Shown here: positions 35,631 through 44,847 of the stretch, piece by piece
How positions within the stretch are numbered: position 1 is the stretch's first letter
How the letters are laid out: each line of letters starts with the position of its first letter
NCBI GenBank assembly: GCA_023898405.1
Contig: CP060221.1
Coordinates: 1,116,001 to 1,180,000 of the forward strand
Direction: 5' to 3'
DNA from: Myxococcales bacterium
GTDB lineage: Bacteria; Myxococcota; UBA727; JABDBI01
DNA: 64,000 nucleotides
Notes under the pieces: generated by a model
Databases searched by the model: none
What the model was told of the DNA's origin: nothing
Seen by the model: only the letters and a program-made list of their open reading frames with translations
Translations under genes and position numbers: made by a program

Positions 35631-35823
35631 AAGAAAACAAAAAACAAACAAATAAATAAACATAAAAACAACAACACATAAGCAAGCATAAAATCACAAT
35701 ACATCCCTATTTTAAAAGAGTTATTTTTCACTTAAATAAAAAAACCTAGGGCCTGGTATTTTTTCTTTTTTCACGATAAAACCGCTGCGATCTTTAATTT
35801 TAAACTAGTTTTTGGAGCTAAAA

Positions 35824-36270
35824 ATGCCTAAGAATATCGCTTATATTGCTCTAAGTTTAGCAACACTTTTTACTGTTGGTTGCGTTTCCATCAAACCAAT
35901 TAGGCTTCTGCCTGGTAAGGGCGGCATCATTGCAGTAAACCCTGGTTTCAAATCTATTTACGACCCAGAGGTAAGAGCAAAGGCCATGGCTGCCATGGAA
36001 TTCAATTGCGGTAGCGGAAAAGTAAAAATTCTCGAAGAAGGTTACGTTAAAGTTGGTGAAGAAACATCTTTTCACCGCAGCCAAAATTCTGACACAGCCT
36101 CCCATGGAAATGCGACGGCAAAAACTCAAAAAGGTTACAGTTTTTATGGCGGAGACGAAATTAGATCAAAAGCCAAAGCGCATTCACGCTCATCAACACA
36201 TGAACATGAGAACGCCACCACTCGAACCTACGATATCGAACAATGGCGAATAACCTATCAGTGTATTTAA
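35824..36270 (+). CDS. Predicted lipoprotein, unknown function
   Basis: 148 residues from ATG 35824 (GGAG 7 nt upstream; the upstream in-frame TTG is inside the ribosome binding site). Signal peptide with lipobox TVGC. The mature part has two Cys far apart (FNCGSG and the terminal YQCI), probably a disulfide. Its middle is Ser/His/Lys-rich (HRSQNSDTASHGNATAKT, AHSRSSTHEHENATT). No family recognised. Confidence 0.7.
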   Translation: MPKNIAYIALSLATLFTVGCVSIKPIRLLPGKGGIIAVNPGFKSIYDPEVRAKAMAAMEFNCGSGKVKILEEGYVKVGEETSFHRSQNSDTASHGNATAKTQKGYSFYGGDEIRSKAKAHSRSSTHEHENATTRTYDIEQWRITYQCI

Positions 36271-36314
36271 TCGCAATAGCTTTATTAACGCCAAAAGTGC
36301 AACATCAGTGCAAA

Positions 36315-37805
36315 CTATTTGGCCGCGTGGTTAAAGAGAGGTTGCTGTTCCATAATTCGCTGACGGCAACTTCTTAATGCATGCTCAGGCATACAAGCAG
36401 AACTAAAATCTAATACTCTATTTTCATGTGTTGCTTCTAGACAAGAAGGAATAATTTTTTTCACTTTTCTTTTTATCCTATGGCGCAAAGATTGCTCTTT
36501 CCTGATCTCTTTCAACATTTTTGGTATCTCATTTTCCCGGTAATCATTTACAATTTTATAAATTTCGCCGTTCCAAGTGAGCCGATTAAGCTTAGCTTCA
36601 GCTTCTTTAAGTGAAAAATAATATTTTATATAGTCTGTTGCCGTAATTTCTGAATATTCTAAAAGTCTTATAACTTTATTAAAATCAATTGGCGAATATC
36701 TGTTATTTAATTTTTTTTCTATTTCTTTTTTCATTCCATGTAATGATTCAAGGCTTTCTTTTAAAGCCGATAGAGAGTCTACCGCATCATTATAGTTGTT
36801 GAGCTCATCCTGTATTGCAGTACCCAGTTGGATGGCAGTTTGTTTTAATTTATTAATGAGAAGAAGCACATTGGTACGGGTACTTTTGATCCGTGGCGCC
36901 ATCATAAGACCAAGATTATTGCCTGAGTCAGGATCGAGCGGATCTAAATAGAGTGCTCGTCTTTGACTGTGTGCTGCAGTAATAAGTTCGCGAACTGTTG
37001 CAAGCTCTGTAGAGCGTTCATAGGCGAGTTCCCAAAATTCTGAATAGTGTCTTTTATAAACATCTCCCAGAGTTTTAATTTGCATTGCCTCCACCGGCAA
37101 CTCAGACCAGTCTATTTCAGGACTAAACCCCATAGCAGCTGCAAGTTTTGGTATTGAAGCTGAAAGACCGTCGACAAATGCTCGGTCACTTAAAAATCGG
37201 CCTTGCATATTTTTTAGTGCCTGAATATCTCCCTCACTCACGCGTATTAATCCTCTCTCGCGTTCATCTTGAAAAAATTTAATGAATCTATCGAGTTCAT
37301 GGCTGTAAAATTCTAAAACACTGATCAGCCAAATCTGCCGTTGGATATCTAAATAGAGATTCTGAACATGTTGAGCAGAATTTCCCATAATGCTTGCTAA
37401 ACTATGCTCTTCTGCTTTTTTCAAATGCCGTGAAGCATGCAGATTAAACCAACGACTTGGCAATAAAAAACCAACCAATGGAACAAGCGCTTCTAAGCTT
37501 GCTGCCCTGTCTATGCCAGCCTGTGCTGCTGCATAAATATTTATCTCTGGCAAAAGATGAAGCGCATGAATGTGCATATTTTTGCGCGCTACATATAATT
37601 CCAGGAGTTTTTTGCGAACTTCTAATCCTGACTCGATAGAATTGACTACTATCTTATCAAGCGTATATGGCTCACCTTCACTTTGATGACCAACCTTGGC
37701 AAAATCGAAAAGCCCAATTTTAAAGCCATCAGTCGCAAAACTTAATTGTGAATGCGCAATAATCGTCAAAAATAAAATGAGATAGGTGCATAGCATAAGC
37801 TTCAC
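36315..37805 (-). CDS. TolC-like outer-membrane-factor-like protein
   Basis: 496 residues with a signal peptide (MLCTYLILFLTIIAHSQLSFA) and then almost entirely long amphipathic helices, in two halves. The architecture of an early VRKKLLELYVARKNMH helix, a central break and a second helical half resembles outer membrane efflux proteins (TolC/OEP family). Sequence identity to the family is not obvious by eye. The C-terminal ~60 residues are basic and contain three Cys, which is atypical. No inner-membrane pump or adaptor is adjacent. Start is GTG 37805, or ATG 37796. Type I secretion or efflux is possible. Confidence 0.55.
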   Translation of the reverse strand: MKLMLCTYLILFLTIIAHSQLSFATDGFKIGLFDFAKVGHQSEGEPYTLDKIVVNSIESGLEVRKKLLELYVARKNMHIHALHLLPEINIYAAAQAGIDRAASLEALVPLVGFLLPSRWFNLHASRHLKKAEEHSLASIMGNSAQHVQNLYLDIQRQIWLISVLEFYSHELDRFIKFFQDERERGLIRVSEGDIQALKNMQGRFLSDRAFVDGLSASIPKLAAAMGFSPEIDWSELPVEAMQIKTLGDVYKRHYSEFWELAYERSTELATVRELITAAHSQRRALYLDPLDPDSGNNLGLMMAPRIKSTRTNVLLLINKLKQTAIQLGTAIQDELNNYNDAVDSLSALKESLESLHGMKKEIEKKLNNRYSPIDFNKVIRLLEYSEITATDYIKYYFSLKEAEAKLNRLTWNGEIYKIVNDYRENEIPKMLKEIRKEQSLRHRIKRKVKKIIPSCLEATHENRVLDFSSACMPEHALRSCRQRIMEQQPLFNHAAK

Positions 37806-37886
37806 TCATGGGATGGTTCATAAATTTGAATAGTTTTAAAGCGGACTTTTTGGTAACAGCCTTGCCTTAAGCTCAGAATGAATTAT

Positions 37887-38450
37887 CTAAATAAGTTTAA
37901 TTTTCTTTGAAGGGCAATCTGCAAGATGATCATTTACCATGCCAATGGCCTGCATAAATGCATAGATAATAGTGGGCCCTACAAAGCTCATACCGCGCTT
38001 TTTTAGATCCTTAGACAAAGCGCTGCTTTCATCGCTTTGCACTGGAACCTCGTCGTTGCTTTTCCAGTAATTCACCGTAGTTTTATGGCTGACAAAACTC
38101 CAAAGATGATTATTAAACGAACCAAACTCCTTTTGAATATCAAGAGCAACGCAAGCATTCTTTCGGGTGCTAAAAATTTTAAGGCGGTTTCTAATGAGAT
38201 TTTGATTGAGCATTAATTTTCGCAACTGAGCATCACTCATGGCGGCAACTTTTTTTATATCAAAATTATAAAATGCCGCCTGATAAGCTTCTCGTTTCTT
38301 GAGCACTGTTTCCCAGCTTAAACCTGCCTGCGCTCCCTCAAGGGTCAACATTTCAAAAAGGCGATTATCATTGTGGACCGGCACTCCCCACTCATAGTCA
38401 TGATAATTTGCATATAAACTTCCCGTTTCACCTCCAAAGCAGCGTTCCAT
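37887..38450 (-). CDS. tag: DNA-3-methyladenine glycosylase I
   Basis: Removes 3-methyladenine from alkylated DNA by base excision. 187 residues. The structural zinc ligands C4, H17, H175 and C179 occupy exactly the E. coli Tag positions, and the base-binding E38 lies in LFEMLTLEGAQAGLSW. HDYEWGVP and ALSKDLKKRGMSFVGPT are family signatures. Start ATG 38450 fits the E. coli N-terminus (MERC). It is apparently monocistronic. Confidence 0.95.
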   Translation of the reverse strand: MERCFGGETGSLYANYHDYEWGVPVHNDNRLFEMLTLEGAQAGLSWETVLKKREAYQAAFYNFDIKKVAAMSDAQLRKLMLNQNLIRNRLKIFSTRKNACVALDIQKEFGSFNNHLWSFVSHKTTVNYWKSNDEVPVQSDESSALSKDLKKRGMSFVGPTIIYAFMQAIGMVNDHLADCPSKKIKLI

Positions 38451-38519
38451 ATTAAAACCTCATCTATTCAATGTATTTTATAAATTAAATTATTTTTAGA
38501 TAATTTTTATACTAATACA

Positions 38520-39134
38520 TCAGCCAAATAACGAATTATTATTTTTATCAATTTCTGGGGCTAACTGAACAATTTCAAATTGCCCTGATTCTTTATTGAT
38601 ATTAAAAACCCCATAGTCAGTCACGACTACATCGACACACCCTCGAGCTGTGAGCGGTAGACTGCACTCTTTTACCAATTTAGGTTGATGGTTTTTATCA
38701 AAATGCTGCATCATAATGATTAATTTTTTAGCACCCAAGGCCAAATCCATCGCTCCCCCCATACCCGTGACCTTTTTACCGGGAATTTGCCAGTTGGCAA
38801 GGTCACCATTTTTCGAAACTTGCATAGCTCCCAAAACGGCTACATCGATATGTCCACCACGAATCATGCCAAAAGAAAAGCTTGAATCAAAAGTTGAACC
38901 ACCTTTTTTGATGCTTACCGTCTCTTTGCCAGCATTGATAATCTGCGCATCCACTTCATGCTCAAATGGATAAGGACCCATTCCTAACAAACCATTTTCT
39001 GAATGAATCATGAGCGGACGATGCTCAAGATAATCAGCAACCATAGTGGGCATGCCAATACCTAAATTCAAGGTCTGCCCATCAATAATCATATCGGCAA
39101 CAATCTGTGCCATCTGTTCGCGACTAAAGGGCAT
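38520..39134 (-). CDS. 3-oxoacid CoA-transferase subunit B (AtoA/ScoB family)
   Basis: Beta subunit of a family I CoA transferase, which moves CoA from succinyl- or acetyl-CoA to a 3-oxoacid or fatty acid. The catalytic Glu46 sits in SENGLLGMG; LNLGIGMPT, the GGHIDVAVLGAMQVS block and GKKVTGMGGAMDLA are conserved. 204 residues, normal for the B subunit. The A subunit that normally lies next to it is absent here: upstream is an SDR gene 27 nt away on the same strand, downstream is tag. It must pair with an A subunit elsewhere or be a relic. Confidence 0.9.
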   Translation of the reverse strand: MPFSREQMAQIVADMIIDGQTLNLGIGMPTMVADYLEHRPLMIHSENGLLGMGPYPFEHEVDAQIINAGKETVSIKKGGSTFDSSFSFGMIRGGHIDVAVLGAMQVSKNGDLANWQIPGKKVTGMGGAMDLALGAKKLIIMMQHFDKNHQPKLVKECSLPLTARGCVDVVVTDYGVFNINKESGQFEIVQLAPEIDKNNNSLFG

Positions 39135-39161
39135 TTTATTCTCCTAGAGCGATTCCACCTT

Positions 39162-39956
39162 CTAATGACTTCCTTTCACTCCTATTTTTGATAACCCCCA
39201 ATAAGTCAAAGGTGCAAGATGCGTGCCTAAAAATGCCGCTACTTTTCCATGTCCGGTAATAACAGCCTCGCGTTTTCTTTCGTGAATAGCCCTCAGCATA
39301 ACTTTGGCAGCTTTATTTGAGGGCCAACGCAATAAACTTCTTGAAGCCTTAGATTTACTCGGATCCAAATGCCCCCAATTATCTACTTTAAAAATTTCTG
39401 ACTCGATAAAACCTGGAGCAATATTTGTGACAGAAATTCCATACGGAGCAAGTTCTTGGTAAAGCGCGTTGGCTATACCAATGAGTGCATATTTTGACGA
39501 TGAATAAGCTGCAGTATGAGCAATAGCAAGTTTTCCCGCCACGCTCGTCATGATGGCAGCTCGGCCTTTAGATTCTTTCAAATAGGGAATCGCAGCCTGC
39601 AAAGTCCAAATCACACCAAACACATTGGTATCAAATTGTTTTCGCCACATGCTTTCAGAAATTTTTTCGAAAGGACTCACTACTCCATAGCCAGCATTAG
39701 CAATAACTACATCAAGTTTTCCATGGTCTTTGATTATTTCTTGGACAGTTTTTTCTACGTCTTCTTTGTTTTGCACATCAAGTGGATAAATATAAGCTTG
39801 CTCACCTATTTCATTTTTAAGTTCATTGAGCCTATCAATTCGACGAGCTGATAGAGCAACTATCGCCCCTTCTCGAGCTAGTTCACGAGCTAGTGCAGCC
39901 CCAATTCCTGAACTTGCACCGGTAATCCATGCAAGCTGATCTTTAAATTTATTCAT
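39162..39956 (-). CDS. Short-chain dehydrogenase/reductase
   Basis: 264-residue classical SDR. NAD(P) motif TGASSGIG at 12-19, NAGYG at 87-91, catalytic Ser138 (MTSVAG), Tyr151 and Lys155 (YSSSKYAL), then APGFIES. The C-terminal hydrophobic stretch (VAAFLGTHLAPLTYWGL) may lie at the membrane, as in some DltE-like or 3-ketosphinganine-type SDRs. It is cotranscribed with the CoA-transferase B subunit (27 nt gap) and divergent from the aldehyde dehydrogenase, suggesting lipid or ketoacid metabolism. Substrate unknown. Confidence 0.88.
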   Translation of the reverse strand: MNKFKDQLAWITGASSGIGAALARELAREGAIVALSARRIDRLNELKNEIGEQAYIYPLDVQNKEDVEKTVQEIIKDHGKLDVVIANAGYGVVSPFEKISESMWRKQFDTNVFGVIWTLQAAIPYLKESKGRAAIMTSVAGKLAIAHTAAYSSSKYALIGIANALYQELAPYGISVTNIAPGFIESEIFKVDNWGHLDPSKSKASRSLLRWPSNKAAKVMLRAIHERKREAVITGHGKVAAFLGTHLAPLTYWGLSKIGVKGSH

Positions 39957-40031
39957 ACAACATCCTTTGCCGAATACTTTTTGTGAACTAGGCTTTTTAC
40001 AAAAATCTAATTAAGATCTTAGTGAGGTTTT

Positions 40032-41414
40032 ATGAATCCCCATGAAAGCCTTATCGCCCCTGTTCTCAAGCAGTTGCGAGATTCACACCACTCAGGTGTT
40101 TTACTTTCCATAGATGCTCGTCGTTCAGCACTGCGCAAACTTTTGACGGCGATTGATGACAATGAAGTACGCATTACAAAAGCGCTCAAATATGATTTAG
40201 GAAAAAGTTCATTTGAATCTTATGTCTGTGAAATAGCTTTCATAAAAGAAGAAATTAAAAGTGCTCTTGCTTCCATTGGAAAATGGAGCCAAAAACGCTT
40301 TGTGCCTACGCCTATCACATTTCAACCTGGACAATCCTATATTCAACCTAGTCCCAAAGGTGTGGTGCTAATCATTGCACCGTGGAATTATCCTTTTCAA
40401 CTTTCTTTAGCACCCTTGGTCTGTACTATTGCTGCGGGCAATTGTGCTTTGATCAAACCTTCTGAACTTGCAGCCGCCTCTGAACAAGTCATTCATGATC
40501 TGATCCATGATTATCTCGATAAAAATTGTTTCAGAGTTTTAAATGGCGATATGCATTTAGCGAGTGCACTGACAAAAACTCCTTTCGATCATATTTTTTA
40601 CACTGGAAGCACTGAGATTGGAAAAATCGTTATGGAAAATGCCGCCAAAAATCTCACACCAGTCACTCTAGAGCTTGGCGGAAAATGCCCCGTTATTATC
40701 GATGATAACGTTGATATTGATTTAGCCGCCAAACGAATAATGTGGGCTAAGTCTCTCAACGCTGGCCAAACCTGCATTGCTCCTGACTATGTTCTTATTA
40801 ACAAAAACTTAATCCCAGCATTTGTTAAAGCTGCAAAAAAATATCTAGAAAAGATGTTTGGAACTAACCCAGAAAACAGTCCCGATTATGGAAGAATTAT
40901 CAATCAAAGACATACAGAACGACTGATCAACTATTTACCTCAAGCTCGGATTGCTTGTGGCGGAAAATACAACGTGACAACACGTTTTATAGAACCCACT
41001 ATTTTGATCGATGTTCATGAAACCGCTCCGGTCATGCAAGAAGAGATCTTTGGCCCGATTTTGCCTTTGATCGAAATTAAAAATATCGATAATGCCATCA
41101 ACAAAATAAATCAACGCAACCACCCTTTGGCGCTCTACATTTTTTCTAAAAAACAAAAGACCATTAAAAATATATGCGATCAAACTTTATCGGGTAGTGT
41201 AGCAATCAATGATTGCATAAGCCAAGTAGCTATCGGTGGACTACCATTTGGCGGTGTTCGTCATAGCGGAATCGGATCCTATCATGGTCAATTTGGTTTC
41301 GAAACTTTTAGCCACATGCGCGCTGTACACAAACGCGCAAACATACTCGACAATCCTATCAAGTATCCACCTTACTCTAAAGCTAAACTCAACATAGCCC
41401 GCTTAGTTCTTTAG
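40032..41414 (+). CDS. Aldehyde dehydrogenase, class 3 type
   Basis: 460-residue NAD(P)-dependent aldehyde dehydrogenase. Catalytic Cys248 in NAGQTCIAPDY, general base Glu214 in LELGGKCPVI, cofactor motif FYTGSTEIG, and IIAPWNYPFQLSL typical of the ALDH3 group acting on medium/long-chain aldehydes. GTGAGG lies just before the ATG. It is divergent from the SDR gene. The stop codon TAG 41412-41414 borrows its G from the terminal repeat of an IS remnant, so the natural C-terminus may have been replaced or slightly trimmed; length still matches the family. Confidence 0.93.
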   Translation: MNPHESLIAPVLKQLRDSHHSGVLLSIDARRSALRKLLTAIDDNEVRITKALKYDLGKSSFESYVCEIAFIKEEIKSALASIGKWSQKRFVPTPITFQPGQSYIQPSPKGVVLIIAPWNYPFQLSLAPLVCTIAAGNCALIKPSELAAASEQVIHDLIHDYLDKNCFRVLNGDMHLASALTKTPFDHIFYTGSTEIGKIVMENAAKNLTPVTLELGGKCPVIIDDNVDIDLAAKRIMWAKSLNAGQTCIAPDYVLINKNLIPAFVKAAKKYLEKMFGTNPENSPDYGRIINQRHTERLINYLPQARIACGGKYNVTTRFIEPTILIDVHETAPVMQEEIFGPILPLIEIKNIDNAINKINQRNHPLALYIFSKKQKTIKNICDQTLSGSVAINDCISQVAIGGLPFGGVRHSGIGSYHGQFGFETFSHMRAVHKRANILDNPIKYPPYSKAKLNIARLVL

Positions 41415-41665
41415 AGGCTGTAAAATAAATCAAATTTTAAATAGTAAGTCATTTTTCTAATCGTTTGATACACAATCTTGCATTAGCGAGCTAGTTCATA
41501 GATTCTTTGTACTTTGTAGTCATCTAATAGTTATGCACTAAGCGCCTATTTCTATTCAGCTAAGCAAAAGTTTTTATATTCTTTTCAAAAGTGAAACAAT
41601 TTTATTCATACAGTCACTAAGGAAGCAAAACTAATGCTTTAACGCGGCGTTCTTTAGCTGGAATT
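41414..41665 (-). mobile_element. Degenerate IS5-family remnant (3' end only)
   Basis: The end GAGGCTGTAAAATAAATCAA matches, as reverse complement, the right end of the intact IS at 59823-60728. Past it the minus strand aligns codon by codon with the transposase C-terminus (LNRNRR, then ESMN, then CIKRLEK), but with four in-frame stops (TAG at Trp, Glu and Tyr codons, TGA at Trp). Similarity is strong to about 41575 and weak to about 41665. The left end and most of the transposase are gone. Confidence 0.85.
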
Positions 41666-41699
41666 GAAGCACCATCATCATTTTAAAAAGGAAATCACA

Positions 41700-42017
41700 A
41701 TGAAAAACTTGATAATTTTGTCTGGTTTAATATTTTTTTCTGCGAATACATTTTGTGCTATGAGAACTTCTCCTGACATGTTTATGGAGGGAAGTGGCGT
41801 AACAAACTGTGGTGATGCCCGAATAGCAAACGATGCGCAGAATAATTGTAGGGAATATATTCGGAATCTCGAGCAAAGGAATCCATCCTGTATGTACAGA
41901 TATCTCAACTACCGATATTGGAATGCCGATGCTGAATATAACAAAAGATGGGATGGCAAACGGTCATGCAAGTATAGGGCAACCTACAAATGTGAATATA
42001 AAGAATCCTGCGATTAA
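41700..42017 (+). CDS. Small secreted cysteine-rich protein
   Basis: 105 residues from ATG 41700 (AAGGA upstream). The signal peptide is MKNLIILSGLIFFSANTFCA. The mature ~85 residues contain six Cys (TNCGD, NNCRE, PSCMY, RSCKY, YKCEY, ESCD), an even number that fits three disulfides, and many Tyr/Arg/Asn. Not recognised. It is followed by a good terminator. Size and Cys pattern suit a secreted toxin, inhibitor or effector, but that is only inference. Confidence 0.75.
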   Translation: MKNLIILSGLIFFSANTFCAMRTSPDMFMEGSGVTNCGDARIANDAQNNCREYIRNLEQRNPSCMYRYLNYRYWNADAEYNKRWDGKRSCKYRATYKCEYKESCD

Positions 42018-42045
42018 TACTGAATTATCGTTGATAAATCTAACA

Positions 42046-42067
42046 AGCCCCTTACAGGGGCTGTTTT
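42046..42067 (+). terminator. Terminator of the Cys-rich secreted protein gene
   Basis: Stem AGCCCC / GGGGCT with a 5-nt loop, then GTTTTACTTT, 28 nt after the stop at 42017. Confidence 0.85.
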
Positions 42068-42129
42068 ACTTTAATTAATAGGCAAGACTTCGCTAAATTT
42101 TTATCAAAGAGATATTTTTTTCAAGCAGA

Positions 42130-42825
42130 TCAACACGTGTAGAAGGCATAGATAACTGTCAATATAAACAGCATTACAGTCTGATAACTGATATGCAGCG
42201 AGTCGTACTCTGGATAATAGTGTGGCTCAGTCTGAAATTCACTACCTACAAATTTCTCAGTATTTTTGTCATCGATTGCAGATGAGTTTTCATTTTTTTC
42301 TTTTATAAAATTATTCTCATTAAAAAATTTGAGCACCTTCTTTAATTTTTTTTGTTGAGCGACCTTTAAAGGCGTCCAGCCTTCTTTATCTTCTCTAAAA
42401 AAATCTCCGCCGTACTCCCATAAAATCTGCAAAATTTCCTGTGAAACTTTGTTTCGCACTGCGATATGACATGCGCTGTAGCCTTCATAAAAATTGACTG
42501 GATGAAAACTATTTCCGCCGTAATGCTTTTGGATTCCCGCATTAGGATTACATTTATTATGTAAAAGAAATTTAATAATTTCACAGTTGGGCTTTCTTGC
42601 ATCCAAAGCATGCTGCAATAAAGTTAACCCTTCAAATTCCTTATCAATGTCTGATAGATCTTGAGCAAGTAATTTTTTAAATGAATCACTATCACCTTTG
42701 CGTAGAGTTTGTATTTTTTTTCTCATCTCAACCCGAGGGCTTTTCCACACCTGTGCCTCATCCGTAGCCGTCAGATTAAGGGCATTTAAAAAAATGATGT
42801 AAAACAACAATAAAGAGCTTCTCAT
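42130..42825 (-). CDS. Secreted ankyrin-repeat protein
   Basis: 231 residues from ATG 42825 (GGAG 5 nt upstream; GTG 42831 is too close to it). Signal peptide MRSSLLLFYIIFLNALNLTA. Residues ~60-165 contain about three ankyrin repeats, recognisable as GLTLLQHALDARKPNCEIIKFLL, GYSACHIAVRNKVSQEILQILWEYGGD and GWTPLKVAQQKKLKKVLKFF (first and second written here in part). A polar linker and a C-terminal hydrophobic segment (TVMLFILTVIYAFYTC) follow, which may anchor it. Ankyrin repeats bind proteins and are frequent in host-associated bacteria. Confidence 0.82.
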   Translation of the reverse strand: MRSSLLLFYIIFLNALNLTATDEAQVWKSPRVEMRKKIQTLRKGDSDSFKKLLAQDLSDIDKEFEGLTLLQHALDARKPNCEIIKFLLHNKCNPNAGIQKHYGGNSFHPVNFYEGYSACHIAVRNKVSQEILQILWEYGGDFFREDKEGWTPLKVAQQKKLKKVLKFFNENNFIKEKNENSSAIDDKNTEKFVGSEFQTEPHYYPEYDSLHISYQTVMLFILTVIYAFYTC

Positions 42826-42959
42826 TTTCACTCCAGTACAAACTACTCGAAAAACCTGTGCACAAAGTAGTTTTCATTTTGTTAAACAGCTTACAACTTG
42901 TTTTATTGCGTATATAAGCTACTCGATCTGTACTTCAACCAGTCATTTGAGGTTGACCC

Positions 42960-43856
42960 ATGAGTCCATTAAAAATTGCACTTGTATCTCCAAGCGGCAC
43001 ATTTGAATCTGAAACGCTTGAGCAATCTATCAAGACTGCTCGCAAACTCGACATAGAAATTATTTCTGAAAGCGCACATCGCATTGGGACACCGCTTTTT
43101 TTAAACGGCAGTAAACATGAGCGCTTAGAGGAACTCTATGAGGCCGATAAATTAGATGTTGATGCTCTATGGTGCACCCGTGGAGGATGTGGCGCCATTG
43201 AATTTTTGCACGATTATCAAGAAATACCGCGACATGGTCCACCTTTGATCGGTTACTCTGACGCAACAATTATTCACTTTTTAAGAAACTATCACTCTAA
43301 GCGCATCGGCATTCATGGTCCAATTTTTTTTGATCTAAGCGATGCAAAGCGAGCGAACCTCGAGCAAATAAAATATCTGCTTAACAAAAAAGCTGAAGAG
43401 CTTAGCTACTCTCCTTTAAAAAGTCTCACCCCTTGTCTCTTTGACCACATTCAAGGCGAGTTAATTGTGATGAACTTAATTTCTTTGCAATCTTTGATGG
43501 GGGCAATAAATCCTCAGTTTTTTCAACGAAAAATTCTTTGCTTAGAAGAAATCAATGAGCCGCACTACAAGGTCTTTCGCGCACTGCAGCAGCTTAAAAA
43601 TGCTGGCTGTTTTTATGGGCTAAAAGCACTCGTAATTGGACACTTTAATCAAGATAGAGCTCAAATTATCGAACAAAGTTTTATACCCTTAGCCAAAGAA
43701 CTTGGTCTTGCACTTTTTGATTGGCCCATCTTTGGCCATGAAAAACCCAATTGGCCTTTGCTTTTCGGTGCGCTATCAACAATTTCTCGCGTAAACGAAA
43801 GAATTTTTACTCTGAAATACAGTGAACAGCATGACCACACTCAGATATCAACTTGA
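42960..43856 (+). CDS. LD-carboxypeptidase (peptidase S66, LdcA/MccF family)
   Basis: 298-residue cytoplasmic peptidase that removes the terminal D-Ala from murein tetrapeptides (LdcA) or cleaves related amides (MccF). Nucleophile Ser100 in IGYSDATIIHFL, the oxyanion motif TRGGCGA at 73-79, the Glu in CLEEINEPHYKVFR and the His in FGHEKPNWPLLFG complete the S66 pattern. GAGG is 7 nt before the ATG. It overlaps the next gene, a serine hydrolase of the penicillin-binding fold, which suggests joint work in peptidoglycan recycling. Confidence 0.9.
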   Translation: MSPLKIALVSPSGTFESETLEQSIKTARKLDIEIISESAHRIGTPLFLNGSKHERLEELYEADKLDVDALWCTRGGCGAIEFLHDYQEIPRHGPPLIGYSDATIIHFLRNYHSKRIGIHGPIFFDLSDAKRANLEQIKYLLNKKAEELSYSPLKSLTPCLFDHIQGELIVMNLISLQSLMGAINPQFFQRKILCLEEINEPHYKVFRALQQLKNAGCFYGLKALVIGHFNQDRAQIIEQSFIPLAKELGLALFDWPIFGHEKPNWPLLFGALSTISRVNERIFTLKYSEQHDHTQIST

Positions 43857-44847
43857 ACGTGAAATCAATCTTGCCATCGATCAAAACCTTGCCACGTCAA
43901 TCTCTTTGAGTGTGATCTGTGGCAATGAAAAAATTGTTATTCATTGTGGATACTCAAAAAAAAATAATGCTACCAGCAAAGCAAGCATTTATGATCTGGC
44001 TTCATTAACAAAAATTTTAGGCACAACAATTGCAGTGGCTCATGCCGTGGCTACAGAAAAAATTGCACTTAATGAAAGACCTTTTGCTTGTTGGCCTTTA
44101 ATCACCATAGAATCTCTGCTTAATCACACTTCAGGCCTAAAAAATCATATAAAATTTTATGAACTCGCAGGTATCAGCGAAAATAATTTCTCACTCAATA
44201 GACAAATTATTTTTGATGCACTGTTCAAACAAAAACCACTTTATTCAGTGGGAGAAAAGCATACTTATTCAGATCTGAATTTTTTAGCCTTGGGCTATTT
44301 GCTTGAGCAGCGCTTAAAAAGACCGCTTTTTGCTCTTTTTTGCGATTCTTGGAAAAGCTTAGGACTGAAACGCCTAAGCTGGCTACCATCTGAATCGAGT
44401 ACCACCAGCTCTTTCATAGCGCAAACCTCAACAGATAATCGAGCGCGCGTGCATGATGACAATTGTTATTATCTTGGTGGCATAGCAGGGCATGCTGGAA
44501 TTTTTGCCACACTCGATCAGGTGGCTTTTTTGGGAGAATACTTTTTACGGTGCTATAAAAATCCGAGTGATTCCATCCAGGAATGTATAAAGTATTTTGC
44601 GCAAAAACACTTAGGATTTTTTCAAAGCAACAGCAAAGGCAGCACACAGGCACTTTCACCACATGCTTTCGGACATTTTGGTTTTAGCGGAACTTCTTTA
44701 TGGGTAGATCCCCAGAGCCATAAAAAACCAGGCATGAGCATAGCTCTGCTCACTAACCGTGTCTTCTCATCAAAAGAGCCTAGTGAAATTTTTAATTTAC
44801 GAATGAAAATTCATAGCTTAGCTGCGCGCTTTATGAGCGATCGCTAA
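43831..44847 (+). CDS. Beta-lactamase-fold serine hydrolase (S12)
   Basis: About 338 residues of the beta-lactamase / DD-peptidase fold. SxxK is SLTK (Ser58, Lys61), YxN is YSDLN, and HFGFSGTS takes the KTG position. No signal peptide is apparent, so it is probably cytoplasmic. ATG 43831 was chosen over GTG 43822; neither has a clear ribosome binding site, and both lie inside the S66 gene, implying coupled translation. It may hydrolyse murein peptides or esters. Its 3' end overlaps convergent pdxJ by 30 nt. Confidence 0.85.
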   Translation: MTTLRYQLEREINLAIDQNLATSISLSVICGNEKIVIHCGYSKKNNATSKASIYDLASLTKILGTTIAVAHAVATEKIALNERPFACWPLITIESLLNHTSGLKNHIKFYELAGISENNFSLNRQIIFDALFKQKPLYSVGEKHTYSDLNFLALGYLLEQRLKRPLFALFCDSWKSLGLKRLSWLPSESSTTSSFIAQTSTDNRARVHDDNCYYLGGIAGHAGIFATLDQVAFLGEYFLRCYKNPSDSIQECIKYFAQKHLGFFQSNSKGSTQALSPHAFGHFGFSGTSLWVDPQSHKKPGMSIALLTNRVFSSKEPSEIFNLRMKIHSLAARFMSDR

